Shown: positions 43,371 through 53,690, numbered from the stretch's first letter. The stretch: DNA of 64,000 bases from Rhinopomastus cyanomelas (GCA_013400115.1 VXBP01008599.1:1-64000), one strand, 5' to 3'. Notes: generated by a model not told the origin, from the sequence alone. Numbers and translations: made by a program.

Positions 43371-44992
43371 AGGCGAGGGATGGGGTGGGGGGGAAGCAGC
43401 AGCAAAAAGAGTGTCGGCTATTTCCCTACCAGGTTTTGATCTGGAATAATTCTATATTAAATCGCAGAAAACTGTGTTCAAATAAGCTAAATCCACAAAC
43501 CCCAGGAAATTCTCTGCCGTGGGTGAAGCTCCATCCTTAGCTCGCCCTACACGCAGAGGAGCCTGGACACATCCCTATAAGGGAGCCCTGGGAACAATGG
43601 TGCTGCCTGAACCACAGCCCCATCTCCTTCCCGCAGTGGGTGGGGTTGGACCCGCAGCATCCTCAAGGGTTGGGATTTTGGGGTTCTACAGCAGGAAACG
43701 CACAAGGGATGTTCTTACAGAGAATTTTAACTTCAAAACTCATGACAAAACCTCCGAGACAGCCCACGCTCTCCACAGCAAATGAGACTGTTTCAACGGG
43801 GAGTATTAACAAGTCTCATCACATCCATCTGTAGGCAGTTTCCCAGCACATTGAATCCCCAGCATCCCCAAAAAACTCCTTCGTTCGAGTTCACCGGATG
43901 CTTTTCACTACAAACCTTATGGCCAGACGTTGGCTGCTCTAGGGAGGAGCCCCTGGGAGATCTTCCGCCCCAGACTGCACTGAAAAGCCTCTCTACTAGC
44001 CAGCAGCTCAGTCTGGTCCTGTACAGGGTTCCCAGATGCAGTCCCCACTCTTCTTTGGGAGCTCAAACCAGCCCCTTTCTGAGCATCTACAGTTGTTTTT
44101 AAAATGATGAAGGCAAGCTCACCAAAATCCAGCTGCTCCCCACCTTTCCAAAGTCCTACTCTAACACACCTGGAGCCTTTCAGACTGGACTCACTGGTCG
44201 TTCCCCAATACTGACATGGGGCAGCATCCACCAGCCCTTCTGCATCGACCACCCTCCGAGTTACCCCGGCAGACGTTCACTTCGCCCCAGGACTGTGCAA
44301 AGACTCTTTGCTGAGATGTTCTAGACCAAAGCAAACCCCCCCTTTAGGCAGCAGAAACACCCTCTGGAGACCAATTCCACCAGCCTTCTGTGGGGCTTCC
44401 AGGGGTGCCTGGATCAGAAACGAGGAGGAACTGGGACACTCGGTGTTTGCTTTGCAGGCAGCTCCAGCTCCTGCCGTTCACCAGAGCACCGACGCAGCCA
44501 TGAGAACTCTCATGTGCAGCAGAGCTGGGTTTTACAGCCCCAGTCCCTGAGAAAACTGTAAATGTTCACGAATCGATGAGATCAAAGTGCGTTAGAGAGC
44601 GAGAGGCAGGGAGAGTCTTCAGCATCAGTCACCAGACTGAGAAGCTGGGAGCCAGTAAATGAATAACGGTGGGGGAAACACCCAGTGCAGGAACAGGCAG
44701 ATGGAGCCTTGAGGGTCCAAAACTACAATAGGGAAAAAAACCCAAACCTACACATCAGAAAAAAATATTTAAAACTACCCTAATTTTTTATTCTATTTAA
44801 TGTTTAATTATTTTAATTATTTCCCCTTCAAGCATTGTTGCAAGAGAGCAAGGGTCAGTCAACGAGACAGCTCCCCGTGCCGCCAGGGGCCGGGGAAGGT
44901 GGTTGAAGGCTTTAACGTTTGCAATCACAGCTTCACTGAAAGTCAGTGTCAGTCAGCATTTTGGGTTTGACTGGGCTTTGGGTTGGCTTTTT
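43371..44992. other. Unassigned single-copy DNA
   Basis: No gene recognised over 1.6 kb. AT-rich stretch at 44755-44825 (TTTAATGTTTAATTATTTTA) may be regulatory or low-complexity. Open frames lack domains. Confidence 0.4.
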
Positions 44993-45462
44993 TTGGGGCC
45001 CCTTGCCTCAAGAAAGAGTTTGAGGGGCTGGAGCGGGTCCAGAGGAGCAATGAGGCTGGGGAAGGGGCTGGAGGAAAAGGCTGGTGGGGAGAGGCTGAGG
45101 GAGATGGAGGTGTTTAGCCTGGAGAAGAGGAGACTCAGGGGGGACCTTCTCCCTCTCTCCAGCTCCCTGAAGGAGGAGTTGCAGTCAGATGGGGGTCAGG
45201 GTCTTGTCCCAGGCAACAAGTACCGGAACCTGAAGCTGCCAGGGGAAGGTTAGGTTGGATGTTAGGAAGCCCTTCCTGATGGAAAGGGTGATCAGAGCCT
45301 GGACTGGACTGCCCAGGGCAGTGGTGGAGTCCCCATCCCTGGAGCTGTTGAAGGCCAGCCTGGCTGTGGCCCTGAGTGCCCTGCACTGGTTGATGGGGTG
45401 ATATTAAGTCCTGGTCTGGGCTGGATGAGCTCAGAGGGCTTCTCCAGCCTCAGTCATGCTGT
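44993..45462 (+). mobile_element. CR1 group S, 470 bp
   Basis: Sense GGGGCTGGAGCGGGTCCAGA, GGAGAAGAGGAGACTCAGGG, TTAGGTTGGATGTTAGGAAG, and the tail GGCTTCTCCAGCCTCAGTCA. A frame at 44903-45253 keeps the ORF2 residues KRRLRGDLLPLSS before shifting. Closest relatives at 7965 and 20498. Confidence 0.92.
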
Positions 45463-46363
45463 TTCCACCACTTTGTTTTATTCCTTTTATTAAAGTCAGC
45501 GGCAATTAGCACTTTGGGTTGGGTCGGGTTTTGGGTTGTTTGTCGTTTTTTTCTATCATTTAAAGCACCAAGATAAATTCTGGCAGAATTTTGCTTTTCT
45601 TTAAAATCTGAGTAAACAGGGTAGGGCCATGAAAATGCTTCTGCAGGATGCTGGTTGCAATGAGTAAGAATTCTGAGCTGCACAGGTACCATTTCTGAGA
45701 GAAAAGAGGGCGATGGGAAAGAAGGAGAGGCTTCACGTGTTTCTCCGGAGCAGGACTTCATGGAATTCTGACAAATCCAGTTTATAAATCCAGTGTTGGT
45801 TTAATTCTCTGTATCTGGCACATTCCTGCCCTCCCTCCCCACTGAACAAGTTGTTTATTAGTTTCAGGATGAGTTTGCTCGCGCAGCACCGCGGGCAGTC
45901 CCTGCCGACGCGGCGTAAAATCTATAGGAAAACAAACAGACAGCGGGGTCTCAGCGAAATCAGAAAGCCCCACAACGGCAACAGGGGGGTTAGCAGAGAG
46001 CAGATGGGCTTCATGAATGGTCTCCTATGATACGGGAGCTCCCGTATTCGATTCATCTGCCCACAGCCGAAACTTCAGCAACAATGGAGCCCTTGGGTTC
46101 TGTGCAGCCTTGAGTTTTGCTCTGGAGGAGCTTGAGCTGAACAGGGATCACCAACATCATGTCAGATACCATCAACACAATTTCAGGTTTAGGAAGAGAC
46201 TCAGGTATTGGGGGCTGGCTCTGGCAAAGCCAAGGCTCCTCCCAAGCCAAAGGTGCAATTTCTTTCCATCACTGGTTCCTACTACCGAGCGTTTCTCCTC
46301 AAACGCTGTGTGTGTGCCTGCAGATTCACACTGCTGCGCCTCAAATCCACCTGAGATAGAACC
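45463..46363. other. Unassigned single-copy DNA
   Basis: No gene recognised. Includes the perfect 18-bp palindrome listed separately. Confidence 0.4.
46030..46047. repeat. Perfect 18-bp palindrome
   Basis: ATACGGGAGCTCCCGTAT reads the same on both strands, with GAGCTC at the centre. No repeat family explains it. It could be a dimeric transcription-factor site or chance. Confidence 0.8.
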
Positions 46364-46905
46364 ATCGAATCATAGAGTCATGCAGATTGGAAAAACCCTT
46401 GGGATCATCCAGTCCAACCTTCAACCCTTCTCTACATGTTCACCCCTAAACCAGAGCTCCCAACACTACATCTAAGCGACTTTTAAACTCACCCAGGGGT
46501 AGGGACTCAACCACCACTCTGGGCAGCCCATTCCAGTGTCTGACCACTCTCTCCAGGAAGAATCTCTTCCTGATATTCAATCTAACCCTCCCCTGTTGGA
46601 GCTTGAAGCCTTTCTCTCTGCTTCTGTCGCTAATGACCTGTGAGAAGAGCCCAGCACCAACATGTCCTTCCAGATAGTTGTAGAGCACGATGAGGTCTCC
46701 CCTCAGCCTCCTCTTCCTCAGCCTAAACAGCCCCAGCTCTCTCAATCTCTCCCCACGAGACTGATTCTCCAGGCCCTTCACCAGCTTCATTGCCCTTCTC
46801 TGCGCTTGCTCCAGTACCCTGATGTCTCCCTTGTGCTCAGGTGCCCAAAACTGGACCCAGTACACAAGGCAGCATCTCATCCTCCCACCACCTGTGCAGA
46901 TCGTG
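46364..46905 (-). mobile_element. CR1 group L, 540 bp
   Basis: Antisense ATCATAGAGTCATGCAGATT tail, GGAAAAACCCTTGGGATCAT, through ORF2 coding to GTGCCCAAAACTGGACCCAG and about 46905. The coding region is uninterrupted. Confidence 0.93.
46446..46905 (-). pseudogene. CR1 ORF2 remnant, frame intact
   Basis: The CR1 part of a 193-codon minus-strand frame (46446-47027): VQFWAPEHKGDIRVLEQ, RGERLRELGLF, KRRLRGDLIVLYNYLEG, RRFF-like KRFFLERVVRHWNGLPR and the terminal ARLD-like SRLDVVLGALV before the stop. There are no internal stops or shifts, unlike the copy at 56318. The first 40 or so codons lie in unique DNA upstream of the truncation, so the open frame there is accidental. RT and endonuclease domains are missing. 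Confidence 0.82.
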
Positions 46906-47264
46906 TCCACGGGGACAACGAGCCGTTTGTACCACGCCGAGCGCTGAGGCAGAGAAGAGCAGAGTTTTTTGCCTTCCTTGTTTTTTCTTAATGAAAACCC
47001 AGCTCCTTTTGAGGGTTTTTCTCTCATTTCAGTGTCTGTAGGGAAAGTGCCTTCAAGGGGTTGTAGATTCAGGGGCGTTTATCCCCTGCAGACCCTGTGC
47101 TTTGATAAAACTGTGTGTTCAACTTCAGAAAGTGAGCCAGGCACGGGCAGCGCGACGCTAACTCTTTGCTAACTCGGATTTCAAACCAGCGCCTTTGACT
47201 TCAGTCGGGGATTGAAGAGCCACGTCGGGACGAGCAAGATGTGATAAACCCAAAGGGAAAAGGA
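46906..47264. other. Unassigned DNA
   Basis: Nothing recognised. Confidence 0.3.
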
Positions 47265-47400
47265 AGGGAAGTGAGGTTGAGGACACCTATTATTCTCCCA
47301 ATTAAACAATATTCTGTTATCTAGTGACTCTGAATAAATTCAGTGATAAATTAATAATCGGGGAGGCAGGGAACAGCCGGCTGAGCTTTCCATCTGTCAC
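47265..47400. promoter_or_regulatory. Candidate conserved non-coding block
   Basis: CTCCCAATTAAACAATATTC near 47295 and GATAAATTAATAATCGGGG near 47343. Short repeat-free AT-rich segment. Confidence 0.28.
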
Positions 47401-47679
47401 CCAGGAGCTGAAGCTCCAGCGAGCTGCTCCGCAAGCAGCAGCGGCGGCGTTAGCTTGGTCTGGGTTTTGAAAAGGAAGAGGCACCGTGTTGTGGGATTTA
47501 TGGGGTAACAGATATGATTTCCACTGCTGAAACTTGGCCTCTCATCATTCTTCTGGAGCCGGTTCTGAGGGCCCTCCCCACTCCGTCTGTCGCTCTCCTG
47601 ACCGCACCGCACCCAACCAAGGCTGTCAGACGGGACCCCTGAGCGCCAGCCACGACCCACACCCTCCCCACAGCATCAG
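47401..47679. other. Unassigned DNA
   Basis: GC-rich, nothing recognised. Confidence 0.3.
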
Positions 47680-47766
47680 GGTTCAAGGTCCCTTCTAATC
47701 CCTAATGTTCCGTGTGATTCCGTGTGCGATCTGCCCTTAAATACCCAGCAGGATAACAACAGCAAC
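47680..47766 (+). mobile_element. CR1 tail plus shared 3' flank, copy 1
   Basis: About 40 bp of B-like 3' end (CCCTTCTAATCCCTAATGTT) is followed by CGATCTGCCCTTAAATACCC and AGCAGGATAACAAC. The same non-CR1 continuation occurs in reverse at 51540-51620, so sequence next to the CR1 end moved or was duplicated with it. Confidence 0.75.
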
Positions 47767-47929
47767 GGGGATTGAGACACTGTTCTGTGCTGAGACGCTC
47801 TCCCGAGCCCAGGGCGGCATCTCCCCAGCACCACGGTCGGATCAGACGCAGCCAGAGGTGCTCCCGGGTGCGCTCCCACAGCCCCATCCATCACAGCCGT
47901 TAGCCTCGCTGGAGAGCCAGCTATTCTTT
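47767..47929. other. Unassigned DNA
   Basis: Nothing recognised. Confidence 0.3.
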
Positions 47930-48300
47930 ATTTACCGCACGAAGGAGACAGTAAGAGTAACTGTACATTTTGACATGCTCGTGCCATAAATTATCCCGTG
48001 TCCATATTTTACCGGGACGCTATTACCCTGGAAGATAATGGTTCATTTTGAGGCTGTTATAGCAGAGATCATAAGGTTCCACCCTCGGCAGCTCCGTCTC
48101 GTAACTGCCTTTCGCTCTCGGAAAGCGCAGGCAATTTTTCCATAATAAAACCTGGATTAGCATGTCTCAGGAAGAGGTTCCGCCAGCTGTCACTTTGAAA
48201 CCGGGCTACTCTATCCGGCGTTGGAGATGGTAATGGATAAACCCATAAATGACAAGCAGTTTTCCTGTATTTATCTAATAAGTGGCTAATACAGAGCAGC
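47930..48300. promoter_or_regulatory. Candidate conserved non-coding block
   Basis: GTGCCATAAATTATCCCGTG near 47983, CTGGAAGATAATGGTTCATT near 48028 and GTATTTATCTAATAAGTGGC near 48267. Repeat-free, with GATA- and homeodomain-like words. Confidence 0.38.
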
Positions 48301-48373
48301 ATCCTCTCTAATAAAACTGTAGAACAGGGGGGACGAGCCGGGCTCAGGCTCCGTTTGAATTAAACACGGCCTG

Positions 48374-48412
48374 AGCAGCAGCAGCAGCAGCAGAAGCAGC
48401 AGCAGAAGTAGA
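48374..48412. repeat. Short CAG/AGCAGA triplet run
   Basis: About a dozen AGC/CAG triplets with AAG interruptions (AGCAGCAGCAGCAGCAGAAG). On the minus strand they lie in a 135-codon frame, giving an A-rich stretch, with no evidence of a protein. Confidence 0.8.
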
Positions 48413-48583
48413 GTCAACACAAGGAAACACAGCAGGGAAAATCTGAATCTTCTCTATTTTAACCTGTTGCTGAGATTCTCTCTCATTTTGAGGGTCTATT
48501 CTCACAAGTGCTGAAGAGCTCTTCTTAATAGGATCTGATTTATAGTTTTCTGAGATGCAGCTAATTTTCATTTCCTGTAATAC

Positions 48584-48768
48584 TTGGTCTAGGTGGTCCT
48601 GCTGTGTTGGGGGATTGGACTGGATGATCTTTTGAGGTCCTTTCCAATCCCTAATGATTCTGTGATATATTCCTGTGTGACTTGGTCTACAGGATCCTGC
48701 TCTCACAGGGGGATTGGACTGGATGATCTTTTGAGGTCCCTTCCAATCCATAATGTTCTGTGATTCTG
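48584..48768 (+). mobile_element. Two CR1 group B tails in tandem
   Basis: The first tail, 48584-48667 (CTTGGTCTAGGTGGTCCTGC to TGATTCTGTGATA), is followed at once by a second, 48670-48768 (TTCCTGTGTGACTTGGTCTA to TGTTCTGTGATTCTG). Same orientation, no spacer. Either a second insertion landed next to the first tail or the template was switched during copying. Confidence 0.88.
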
Positions 48769-49088
48769 CAAAATGGAAAATCAGGTGCCTACAGAGCCAG
48801 ATGGGTCCTGCAAGAACGATGCAAACAGCCTTGTGCGATGGGAATTGGCAGCAGCTTCAGAGAAGGAGAAGGGGATTTTTTTTCCTTCTGCAAAATACTT
48901 TTTTATTATCAGGGATGACACAAGGTGAAAACTGCTGTGAAAAATGCGTCGCGATTTGGACTTCTGCAGGACAGCATGAGTCTGTTGGTCAGTAGACTCC
49001 AGCAGAGATGCAAGAATCGGGGGTAACTTGGCTGTGTTAGTAAAGAGGAAGTGAAAGATCATCAATAAGACACTGACTGGCTGCTAAT
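48769..49088. other. Unassigned DNA
   Basis: T-run near 48876-48884. Nothing else recognised. Confidence 0.35.
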
Positions 49089-49126
49089 CACAGAATCATT
49101 AGGGATTGGAAGGGACCTCGAATGAC
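49089..49126 (-). mobile_element. CR1 group B stub, 38 bp
   Basis: CACAGAATCATTAGGGATTG then GAAGGGACCTCGAA, where homology stops. It stops at or near the same base as 58050-58098 and 51611-51619. Confidence 0.8.
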
Positions 49127-51423
49127 GGAATCTCTACAGACAGATTCCTGTCACAGCAGGAACTGAAAGGCAGTGGCTGCCACAAGACACTCAAAGGTGG
49201 TCTAGGAGGTGAAAGATCCCCCTGCCCAGCACCAGCTTTCAAACCCAGAGCAGCCCCCCTCAGCCCCTCACTAGTGCCCAGCAGCAGGGTTTGTGTCGCT
49301 GTCTGGAGCCCTTTCCTGGTTTTATCTCCTCTTGCTCTTCAGACGCCGCTCAGCGCTGATAAAGCAGCCGCTCGGCGCTGATAAAGCAGCGTCACAGGAA
49401 AAGAGCCTCTTCCTCACCTCCGAGAGGAATCTCAGGAGGTTTCTGCTCCCAGCACACAAGTGAAATTTAGCAGGAACTGCGGTCTGATGGCAGAGAGGAG
49501 CTGTCTCGCACACCGGCAGCACACGGCGCTGCACAGGACTCGGAGCTCAGCATGGGAAGCAGCTGCGGCTGTACCCCAGCATCCGTAAAGGATGGGGAGA
49601 GGAGGGGTGAAGACAAAAGAGCAGAACCAGGAGCCAGGCCAGGAGATGCTGCATCTCCTGCATGTCCCTTCCTGGGAGCAATCAGCAATTCAATGAGATC
49701 ATCAGTTCCTGGAGCCAGGGAAGCTCCACACACATCCCATTAGCTCAGAAAACTCTTCCTCCATGGACTGGTAAATTAAGGCCACACAAACACCTCTTGT
49801 GCTCTGCCGCTGCGTTCAGGGTGTGCTGCTCCCTCCTCCGATTCCAATGCCAATCAGTTTACATTTTGGTGCTCAAGACTTAATTACCTCTATTACTACT
49901 TCTCTTTGTGTAGCAACAAAATTTACTGGGGGCCGTAAGATTATCTGAGCCCTTTCCTAAGCCCCATCACAGCGCCTGCCTGGATGACCCTCTGTGGCAG
50001 GCATGGGGGCAGCCATCCCTTTAATTCTTCCTAAATTGACTGCACTTGAAATTAAAGCACCTCCTCGATACCGACGAGATAGAACGAGGTGGGTTCTGCC
50101 TGCCTTGGTCACGTCTTTCAACACTGGAGAGAGGAGCAGCGGGGACACGGTCAGTGCCCAGGGACTGCAGCAGCAAGTCCCAGCCTGGGCACCTCTCTGC
50201 CTCTGCTCCCTTGCTCCAGCTGTGCATCCCCAGAAACAGCATCTGGAGGGGTTTGGAGAGGAGATGGAGAGAGACAGTGGGGTTTTTCCACCGTTCTGCA
50301 TTTTCTTGGCTTTTATAAGAGGAGGAGGCGTGAAGGAAACCCGGCGCTGGCGTCACCCCAAGTGTCTGCGGCAGGCGAAAGGGAAAAAGAGAGAGGAGAA
50401 AACAATAGTCGTCGGTCCCAGGAGAGGGGGAGCTGAAGGTCAGGGGGGAAATTCCGCTGGCAACATACAACATATTTTCGTGGGCTGAATCAATACCCTG
50501 ACGATCAGCAAGAGCTCGGCTTGAGAGAGAGGTCTTTGACCGCGGAGCGAGCTCCTGTAGGTGCGGAGGAGAAACGAGCTGGAAATGTGGGGAGCAATTA
50601 GCTGATGAGTAATGAGAAATGCACCCCAGGGCCTCACTTTCAGCTGCTTCTTAGCCTTCGTTGTCCGGCTCCGGGCAAAGCACTTGAGCCTCTCCCTCTT
50701 TGTCTGGCCAGGCACGTGGGAAGGAGCAGGGTGCGATGGAGCGGAGGCCACTCAAAGGGTTTGTTGATCGCATACTTGGCGACATTGTTTGGCCTGTTGT
50801 TGGGGAGAAGGGTTTCAGTTTGTTTCAGTCATGGATGAGTCAGGAGGGAGGAATTTGTTAGCAAGGGACAGCAGGCATCCAAGATCCTGGTGCTTCCGAG
50901 ATGCCTCCCCTGCAAAGGCTGTGATGCCTCCTCCTCACGCTCCCTGATCACCATCTCCTGCCTCATAAATTCTAACAGGATGCCAAGACCCGGAGGCCTC
51001 CCGAGTGTCTGACAGGGGCAAAACTCACAGACACAGGCTTCCAGTGCTGCTCCACACAACCATGACATCATTTACTTCCTAAACAAGTGAGATTTGATAT
51101 TTTAAAAAAATAATAATTTAAAACACAACAAAGCCACAACTTTTCCTGCCCTCAGTTCAGCTTGTGCCTACAGACTTCAAGCACTTGGTGTCCCCTCAGC
51201 AGCCCTGTCAAGCACGAACCAGAACATCATCGCTTTGAGATCTCCCATTCAACAGTTCCTCTCGGAATTAAACTCCCATCTGTGATTCCTTAGGAAGCCA
51301 TCACAAAGGAAGAAGAAAGTGGACCAAGCGAAGTAGCAGTGATGAAACTAGTGACGCTAAGTAATGGGGTAGGGTCGAGAGCAGCTCGTGTTTTCAGTAG
51401 GGTTGGGCACCATCTTTGATAAC
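49127..51423. other. Unassigned single-copy DNA, 2.3 kb
   Basis: No gene recognised. The longest frame is 164 codons (49994-50488 +), overlapped on the other strand by 150 codons. Neither has a domain. Contains the 22-bp tandem duplication at 49347 and an AT-rich run near 51100-51125. Confidence 0.4.
49347..49390. repeat. 22-bp tandem duplication
   Basis: Two adjacent units (49347-49368 and 49369-49390) both containing GCGCTGATAAAGCAGC. They differ at one base (CTCAGC versus CTCGGC). Each contains a GATAA word. Confidence 0.88.
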
Positions 51424-51484
51424 GGAATCACAACGTCATCTAAGTTAGGAAAGGCCTTCAAGACGCAGTCCAACCATTAACCCA
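51424..51484 (-). mobile_element. Diverged CR1 group L tail
   Basis: AATCACAACGTCATCTAAGT, TAGGAAAGGCCTTCAAGAC, AGTCCAACCATTAACCC. Antisense, old and short. Confidence 0.65.
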
Positions 51485-51539
51485 ACAGCAAAAAACCAAA
51501 CCCATCTGACCTTGTGAACCAGCACAACAAGAAGTCACT

Positions 51540-51620
51540 GTTGTTGTTACCCTGATGGATATTTAAGGGCAGATCACACACAGAATCACGCAGAACGTTA
51601 GGGATTAGAAGGGACCTCGA
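51540..51620 (-). mobile_element. CR1 tail plus shared 3' flank, copy 2
   Basis: Antisense of the 47680-47766 unit: GTTGTTACCCTGATGGATAT, TTAAGGGCAGATCACACACA, then GAACGTTAGGGATTAGAAGG. Most differences from copy 1 are C/T transitions, several at CpG. Its body ends at GACCTCGAAA, where another CR1 begins. Confidence 0.75.
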
Positions 51621-51848
51621 AAAATCATAGAATCATAGAATCATTAGGTATTGGAAGGGACCATGAAAGATCATCCAGTCCAATCCCCCTGCCACAGCAG
51701 GATCACCCAGACCAAGTCACACAGGAACACATCCAGGTGGGTTTGAAACATCTTCAGAGAAGGGGACTCCACAACCCCCTGGGCAGCCCCTTCCAGTGCT
51801 CCCTCACCATGCAGAAGTACCTTCTGATATTTATATGGAACCTCCTAT
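51621..51848 (-). mobile_element. CR1 group B, 228 bp
   Basis: Three antisense octamers, ATTAGGTATTGGAAGGGACC, then 3' UTR and ORF2 end to ATTTATATGGAACCTCCTAT. It seems to have inserted next to or into the short CR1 unit at 51540-51620. Confidence 0.93.
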
Positions 51849-52290
51849 CAAAACCATCTCTTCTATACTCGGTCAGATAAGTGCAGATTCCCTCTGCTGT
51901 TGTTTTATCATCACGAGTGTCTGCTCTAAATAGAAGGCAACACTCTTTATCTTGCTAAAAAGTTGGCATTTTTTATTTATTTTTAATGTCTTTTTTAAAG
52001 TGGAAGAGGAAGAAAGAAGTTACAATAGGGCCCTGCTTTTTATTCTGCCTGGGTAGTTGAGTCCTTCCACATTTCCTTCTTCTCCAGAGCAAATTATGCT
52101 TAATTATATCATTCTAAGTCCTGGTAACATTAGGACTGTAAATGTGAATAAAGCTGTGCAGCACAGCTCCAGATATTTAACAAAAGTTTCACTTATCACA
52201 AAATTACTCCAGTTGGAAGACCTTCAAGATCAGAGATTCCAAACAAGCCCTGCTGAACCACGTCCTTGAGCTCCACAACTTACATGTGGT
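51849..52290. promoter_or_regulatory. Candidate conserved non-coding block
   Basis: GTTGTTTTATCATCACGAGT near 51898, GCAAATTATGCTTAATTATA near 52089 (POU/homeodomain-like) and GTCCTGGTAACATTAGGAC near 52119. Repeat-free, between two CR1 elements. Confidence 0.33.
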
Positions 52291-52845
52291 TAGCAGATGG
52301 AGAGATGTTCTACTCCCCCTCTACTCTGCCCTGGTGAGACCACATCTGGAATCTTGTGTCCAGTTCTGGGCCCCTCAGTTCCAGAAGGACACAGAACTGC
52401 CTGAGAGAGTCCGGTGCAGAGCCACAAAGATGATAGAGTAGAACATCTACCTTATGAGGAAAAGCTGAGGGAGCTGGGTCCCTTTAGCTTGGAGAAGAGG
52501 AGAGTGAGAGGTGACCTCATTAATGTTGATAAATATGTAAAGAGTGGGTGTCAGGAGGATGGAGCCAGGCTCTGCTCAGTGTCATCTAGTGATAGGACAA
52601 GGGGCACTGGGTGTGAGCTTGGAAAGAGAAGGTTCCATATAAATATGAGAAGGAACTTCTTCCCAGTGAGAGTGACAGAGCACTGGAACAGGCTGCCCTG
52701 GGAGGTTGTGGAGTCTCTTTCTCTGGAGACATTTAAAACCCACCTGGACATGCTCCTGTGTGACTGGATCTAGAGGATCCTGCTGTGTCAGGGGGATTGG
52801 ACTGGATGATTTTTCAAGCTCCCTTCCAGTCCCTGATGTTCTGTG
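52291..52845 (+). mobile_element. CR1 group B, 555 bp
   Basis: Sense copy from GTTAGCAGATGGAGAGATGT, CTACTCTGCCCTGGTGAGAC and GTGTCCAGTTCTGGGCCCCT to the 3' end TCAAGCTCCCTTCCAGTCCC. Second-longest group B copy. A small deletion near 52432 (GATGATAGAGTAGAAC) breaks the frame. Confidence 0.94.
52414..52773 (+). pseudogene. CR1 ORF2 C-terminal remnant
   Basis: A 119-codon frame with EEKLRELGPFSLEKRRVRGDL, DRTRGTGCELGKRRF, RRNFFPVRVTEHWNRLPWE, and the end LLCDWI before the stop. Truncated: no RT or endonuclease domain. Upstream coding in this element is in another frame. Confidence 0.82.
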
Positions 52846-52847
52846 AC

Positions 52848-53012
52848 TTTAAACACATCCAGGGACGGCGATTCAACCACCTGCCTAGGCAGCATGTTCC
52901 AACACATGATGACCCTCATGGGCTGCCCTAGAGGACCCTGCTGTGGCAGGGGGATTGGACTAGATGATCTCTCAAGCTCCTTTCCAGCCCCTCACGTTTT
53001 GCTGTTCTATGG
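52848..53012. mobile_element. Two CR1 pieces joined in opposite orientation
   Basis: The antisense piece 52848-52920 (AACACATCCAGGGACGGCGA, old subfamily, no tail) joins a sense B tail 52921-53012 (GAGGACCCTGCTGTGGCAGG to CCCCTCACGTTTTGCTGTTC). Directly adjacent to the preceding CR1, so three CR1 pieces are stacked here. Confidence 0.8.
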
Positions 53013-53384
53013 TGAAATACAACGTCCAGAGCCTTCCGTCTGGAAACCCCTTTCAGCCGAGTGATTTCATTAGAAAACACCGCGCAGACTGCACTGCACC
53101 CAGTGATTTGCACTAGCAGAGAACACATGTGGCCGTGGGTGACACGGGAGCATGGAGAAGACCCACGAGCCTCCTCCTGCCCTGGAGCTCTGGCAGAAGC
53201 AAAGGCACCGCGTTCCCACGGCCCGGGCGTCCCCCTGCTGTCAGAGGAAACTCCTGCCTTCCCGCGGAGGGCAGCCGCGTTCGGGCTCCCAGACCGCATC
53301 TGACAAAGTTCCACATCAGAGATTAAGGTCCTTGTACAGAGATTGAGGTCTGGAGAGGGAAAGGAAGCGGAATAGACATAAATG
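53013..53384. other. Unassigned DNA
   Basis: GC-rich at 53165-53300. Two GAGATT(A/G)AGGTC words 26 bp apart (53321 and 53339) suggest a small local duplication. Confidence 0.35.
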
Positions 53385-53690
53385 CAACATAAAATGGATT
53401 GACATCGGCTAAAGGGCAGATGGGGGAGGGAGGCACAGTCATAAATAAAAACTTTTCTTTAGGGGAGAAGCAACTGGAAAGACGTTATTGGATGGGCATG
53501 AGGAGGCTCGCGGTGTGTCACACAAGCAGAAGAGGATATGAAAAGCAAATACAAACTGATAGTAACTCTATTGAAATCTACGGTTGTTAAATCACTGCGA
53601 GACTGATGAAGGTCAGTCGGAGCTTCTTGGCTGCAAATTGACTAAGCAGGAAATATTCATCAATAGAGCCTGTCACACAGAAACCGGCTG
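53385..53690. promoter_or_regulatory. Candidate conserved non-coding block
   Basis: CAGTCATAAATAAAAACTTT near 53438, GAAATCTACGGTTGTTAAAT near 53572 and GGAAATATTCATCAATAGAG near 53650. Repeat-free AT-rich segment. Confidence 0.33.

Noticed and set aside
46021..46060. tRNA-like TPsiC arm (TATTCGATTC)
   Set aside because: No matching D arm, anticodon arm or acceptor stem around it.
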